64,000 bases of DNA from Sva-07 sp963715825 (GTDB taxonomy: Bacteria; Actinomycetota; Acidimicrobiia; Acidimicrobiales; Ilumatobacteraceae). Of the stretch, positions 61,687 to 64,000 are shown one piece after another. The notes below the pieces were generated by a model. The model saw nothing but the letters and a program-made list of their open reading frames with translations. It was not told the origin of the DNA and did no database searches. The stretch is taken from positions 1 through 64,000 of the forward strand of contig CAVQSI010000031.1 in the NCBI GenBank assembly GCA_963715825.1, read 5' to 3'. The position numbers were made by a program, and so were the translations under genes. The first letter of the stretch is position 1. Each line of letters starts with the position of its first letter.

Positions 61687-61808
61687 GACGCTCCTTGGCG
61701 GCGGGGACCGGGGGTCGGTCCGCACGGCATGTCGGCGCGCGAATCGCACCGGGCCTGGTGTTCGTGACCCGCAATGTTACGGATGGATGACGAAATGGTG
61801 CCGGTGAG

Positions 61809-61827
61809 GTGACGAGTCATCCGTCAC
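61809..61827. promoter_or_regulatory. inverted repeat in the divergent rpf promoter region
   Basis: GTGACG (61809-61814) and CGTCAC (61822-61827) flank 7 bases between the rpf-like gene and the next rightward gene; a related ATGACG/CGTAAC pair lies nearer rpf. A regulator site is plausible but unproven. Confidence 0.35.
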
Positions 61828-61852
61828 ACGCCCGTTGGGTACGGTCTGGCGG

Positions 61853-62233
61853 ATGGAACCGGTGATCGCCGAGGTCCTCGACGCCAACCGTGCGTTCTAC
61901 GACGCGCACGAGGCACGCGACCTCGACGCCATGCGAGCCGTGTGGGACCACAGCGACCACGTCGTGTGCGTGCACCCCGGTTGGCCGATCCTGCGCACGT
62001 GGCCGCACGTCGAGGAGTCGTGGCGGCGGATCTTCGACGGACCGGGGCGCAACCAGTTCATCCTCACCAACGAGGCCGTCGCCGTGCACGGCGACACCGC
62101 CTGGGTGACGCTCGACGAGAACCTCGTCGACGCCGGCGGCACCGGAACCGTCGCTGCCACCAATCTCTACGTGCACCGAGACGGCCGGTGGCTCCTCGTG
62201 GCCCACCATGGCTCGCCCGTGCTCGCCGCCTGA
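61853..62233 (+). CDS. SnoaL/NTF2-like fold protein
   Basis: Protein of 126 residues with a typical NTF2-like layout: IAEVLDANRAFYDAHEARDL, MRAVWDHSDHVVCVHPGWPI, VEESWRRIFDGPGRNQFIL, and the closing strands TAATNLYVHRDGRWLLVAHH. Members include ketosteroid isomerase and many uncharacterised proteins; WDHSDHVVCVHPGW marks the calcium/calmodulin-kinase-association-like subgroup. The final HHGSP is family-typical. Substrate unknown. Confidence 0.8.
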   Translation: MEPVIAEVLDANRAFYDAHEARDLDAMRAVWDHSDHVVCVHPGWPILRTWPHVEESWRRIFDGPGRNQFILTNEAVAVHGDTAWVTLDENLVDAGGTGTVAATNLYVHRDGRWLLVAHHGSPVLAA

Positions 62234-62284
62234 GCGTCAGCCCCGGTTCGTTCGGCGGTTCGTTCGAGGTGTCCGACCGTGCGG

Positions 62285-63051
62285 TCAGCCCGACCGATCG
62301 GGGACCCCGAGGGTCACGTCCATCGAGATCCGGTAGGCGAACGTCGCCACGGTCGGACCATCGAGACCCAGCAGGCCGGCGATGTCGAGGGTGGGGTGAC
62401 TCGGGAAGGCGACGGTCCACTCACCGTGCAGCGGGCCGCCGTCGTGGAACACGACGTCGACGACGGGACTCACCAGCACCTCCTGCACTTCGGTCGAGGA
62501 GGGATCGCCCGGCGTGCGGAGTTGGCGCAGCAGGAACACCTGATGGGGTGCGTACTTCAGGATCGACGTCAGGTCGAGCGCCGACGTCACCCCGTATCCC
62601 GCCCTCCACGTCGACGGAGCCGACGCCCGACCAGCGGTGAGTTCGACGGTGTTGATCACCTCGTCGGGGGAGCTGATCGGGTGCGCCGGGGAAGACCGCA
62701 GCGGTCGTCGAGAAGCGGGGAGCAGGCGCGCCCAGGTCGGCGATCTCGATGGCGCCGAGGTTCTTCGGGTAGCCGAACCCCTCGCGCCCCTCGATCACGG
62801 CGATCGCCTGATCGACCCACACCAACGGCACGTACCAGCCGATCCTCGGCAGTTCGAGGTCGTCGGGCGCGTCCGTGCCGATCGAGGTTGCGGCCGCTGG
62901 CGAGCTTGCCGCCGAGACGCCAAGCCTGCTGGTGGATGGTCACCTCGAACCGATCCGGTTGACGAGCCAGCCAGTAGGCACATGACAACGACGCCATGCC
63001 GCCACCGACCACGAGGACCCGCTGGGGCGTGGTTGGCTGGGTGACAGACAT
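62285..63051 (-). pseudogene. collapsed FAD-oxidoreductase / acetoacetate-decarboxylase-like gene
   Basis: The N-terminus (from ATG 63051) is an FAD/NAD Rossmann motif, RVLVVGGGMASLSCAYWLAR with QQAWRLGGKLASGRN, but only about 50 residues remain. Then a second frame reads TDAPDDLELPRIGWYVPLVW, VIEGREGFGYPKNLGAIEI, and a third one reads INTVELTAGRASAPSTWRAG to the end (GLLGLDGPTVATFAYRISMD), both resembling acetoacetate decarboxylases. A large internal deletion has joined the two ends, with two frame changes. It may come from one long two-domain gene. Not expected to work. Confidence 0.6.
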
Positions 63052-63226
63052 CGGACTCCTGATCGTTCAGACGTTTGACGCCGCCAACGTACTCCGCCCG
63101 ATCGACCAGCCGATCCGGGGCGACGTCAGCCAACACGATCTCGCCGACGCCGACACCACCGAGGACAAGCGGCATCCTGAGGACGTCCGGACACCTCGGG
63201 ACTAGCGTTCTGGCTGGAGGTGGGCG

Positions 63227-64000
63227 GTGGACATTTCGATCCTCGGAGAGCTCGAGGTCAGCGACGGCACCTCGTTGATCAATGTCGGTGGCACCCGCGA
63301 ACGAGCGATCGTCGAGACCCTGGCGCTCTTCTCCGGCGACGTGGTCACGACCGACACCCTGGTCGATGGTGCGTGGGGTGACGAACCACCACCCACAGCC
63401 GGCAAGTCGCTGCAGAGCCACATCTCACGGATTCGTCAACGGCTTCCGGCTGGGCTGATCGAGACCACCGGACACGGCTACCGCCTTCACGTGCGACCGG
63501 CCGACGTGGACGCGCACCGCCTGATCGGCCTCATCGAAGAGGCCCGGCGGGCGTCGGCCGGACTCGACCCGCACTTCGCCGCCGAACTCCTCGACGAAGC
63601 CGTCGAACTCTGGCGAGGAACACCGCTGCAGAACCTCGCCGACGGCCCGTTCCGCGCCGGGCAGCTGGCCCGCTTGGAGGCGACCCGGGAGCTCGCGATC
63701 AGCGCTCGCGTCGACGCCCACCTGGCGCTCGGCCGACACGAGCTGATGATTCCCGAGCTCGAACGGCTGGTGAGCGAGTACCCGTACCGGGAGCAGCTGT
63801 GGGGTCAACTGATGCTTGCGCTGTACCGGTCGGGACGCCGCGCCGATGCGTTGCAGCGGTACGAACGGCTGCGCACCGGCCTGCGCGAGGACCTCGGTCT
63901 CAATCCGTCCGCGGCCCTGCGGGACATGGCGGCGCGGATCGTCGGCGAGGACCCGGTTCTCGACCTGACGAGCCCGCCACCGATGTCGACGCTGCCGACT
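63227..64000 (+). CDS. SARP-type BTAD transcriptional regulator (3' end outside window)
   Basis: At least 258 residues. N-terminal OmpR-like winged helix (ISILGELEVSDGTSLINVGG, RAIVETLALFSGDVVTTDTLVDGAWGDE, LQSHISRIRQRL) and a bacterial transcriptional activation domain (DVDAHRLIGLIEEARRAS, ELWRGTPLQNLADGPFRAGQ, YPYREQLWGQLMLALYRSGR, YERLRTGLREDLGLNPSAAL). The frame is still open at the window end, where a sensor or ATPase domain may follow. GGAGG precedes the GTG by 6 nt. Confidence 0.9.
   Translation, partial: MDISILGELEVSDGTSLINVGGTRERAIVETLALFSGDVVTTDTLVDGAWGDEPPPTAGKSLQSHISRIRQRLPAGLIETTGHGYRLHVRPADVDAHRLIGLIEEARRASAGLDPHFAAELLDEAVELWRGTPLQNLADGPFRAGQLARLEATRELAISARVDAHLALGRHELMIPELERLVSEYPYREQLWGQLMLALYRSGRRADALQRYERLRTGLREDLGLNPSAALRDMAARIVGEDPVLDLTSPPPMSTLPT

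Noticed and set aside
61687..61790. ydaO (c-di-AMP) riboswitch upstream of the rpf-like gene
   Set aside because: rpf genes in actinobacteria often have one, and CCGCCAAGGAG looks suggestive, but the conserved GGGG-AC core and the length are not there.

Overview
This is a high-GC actinobacterial chromosome segment. Gene content suggests Acidimicrobiia (Ilumatobacter-like): REP13E12/DUF222-HNH repeats, two BTAD-type regulators, an Rpf-type cell-wall lytic protein, a luciferase-like flavin oxidoreductase, a group 3b [NiFe]-hydrogenase and many GTG starts. The taxonomic call is inference; there is no rRNA or marker gene here. No tRNA, rRNA, CRISPR array or complete insertion sequence was seen.

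Region 1 (1-8100) is a small-module island. It holds four complete or window-truncated toxin-antitoxin pairs (VapC; RHH/MazF; FitA/VapC-like; CcdA/MazF) and a fifth whose MazF toxin is only a 41-codon stub. They lie around a SEC-C-motif protein, a broken methyltransferase and an intact methyltransferase. Two paralogous 58-residue RHH-like proteins with a conserved leader sit just upstream of two of the modules.

Region 2 (8100-27800) is a mosaic. Intact genes include a TetR regulator divergent from a DJ-1/PfpI plus F420-reductase-like pair, a Dna2-like nuclease-helicase, YccF, a crotonase, a flavin oxidoreductase and a thioredoxin-fold protein. Between them lie gene fragments, broken frames and two near-identical 1.6-kb REP13E12-like HNH copies in direct orientation about 12.5 kb apart. 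A sixth, degraded TA module, a secreted thermonuclease-lamin-tail lipoprotein and a truncated LPXTG surface protein close the region.

Region 3 (27800-46800) is mostly intact: an acyl-CoA synthetase, a membrane beta-propeller protein, a ketopantoate-reductase-like enzyme, a universal stress protein, two exported proteins, and a receptor kinase whose extracellular part is a peptide-binding (SBP_bac_5) domain. That kinase is divergent from a large AAA-TPR-BTAD regulator. An MMPL/RND exporter and acetate metabolism genes (pta-ackA) follow.

Region 4 (46800-64000) holds folate genes (folB, folK, a DHPS-like gene), a lipid-kinase-like protein, a protein built of 13-residue repeats, a hydBGDA-type group 3b hydrogenase operon with a cyclic-nucleotide-binding protein, protease and hypC, and a three-gene operon that looks like PhnY/PhnZ-type oxidative phosphonate catabolism. 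After it come an Rpf-like protein, an NTF2-fold protein, a collapsed oxidoreductase/decarboxylase gene and the start of a SARP-type regulator.

Two cross-cutting signals matter. First, a dispersed palindromic intergenic repeat (five copies, 32 to 61 kb). Second, recurrent single-base frame breaks in short C or G runs, including in the core gene pta. The second means that some calls of pseudogene below may be sequencing indels rather than real decay.
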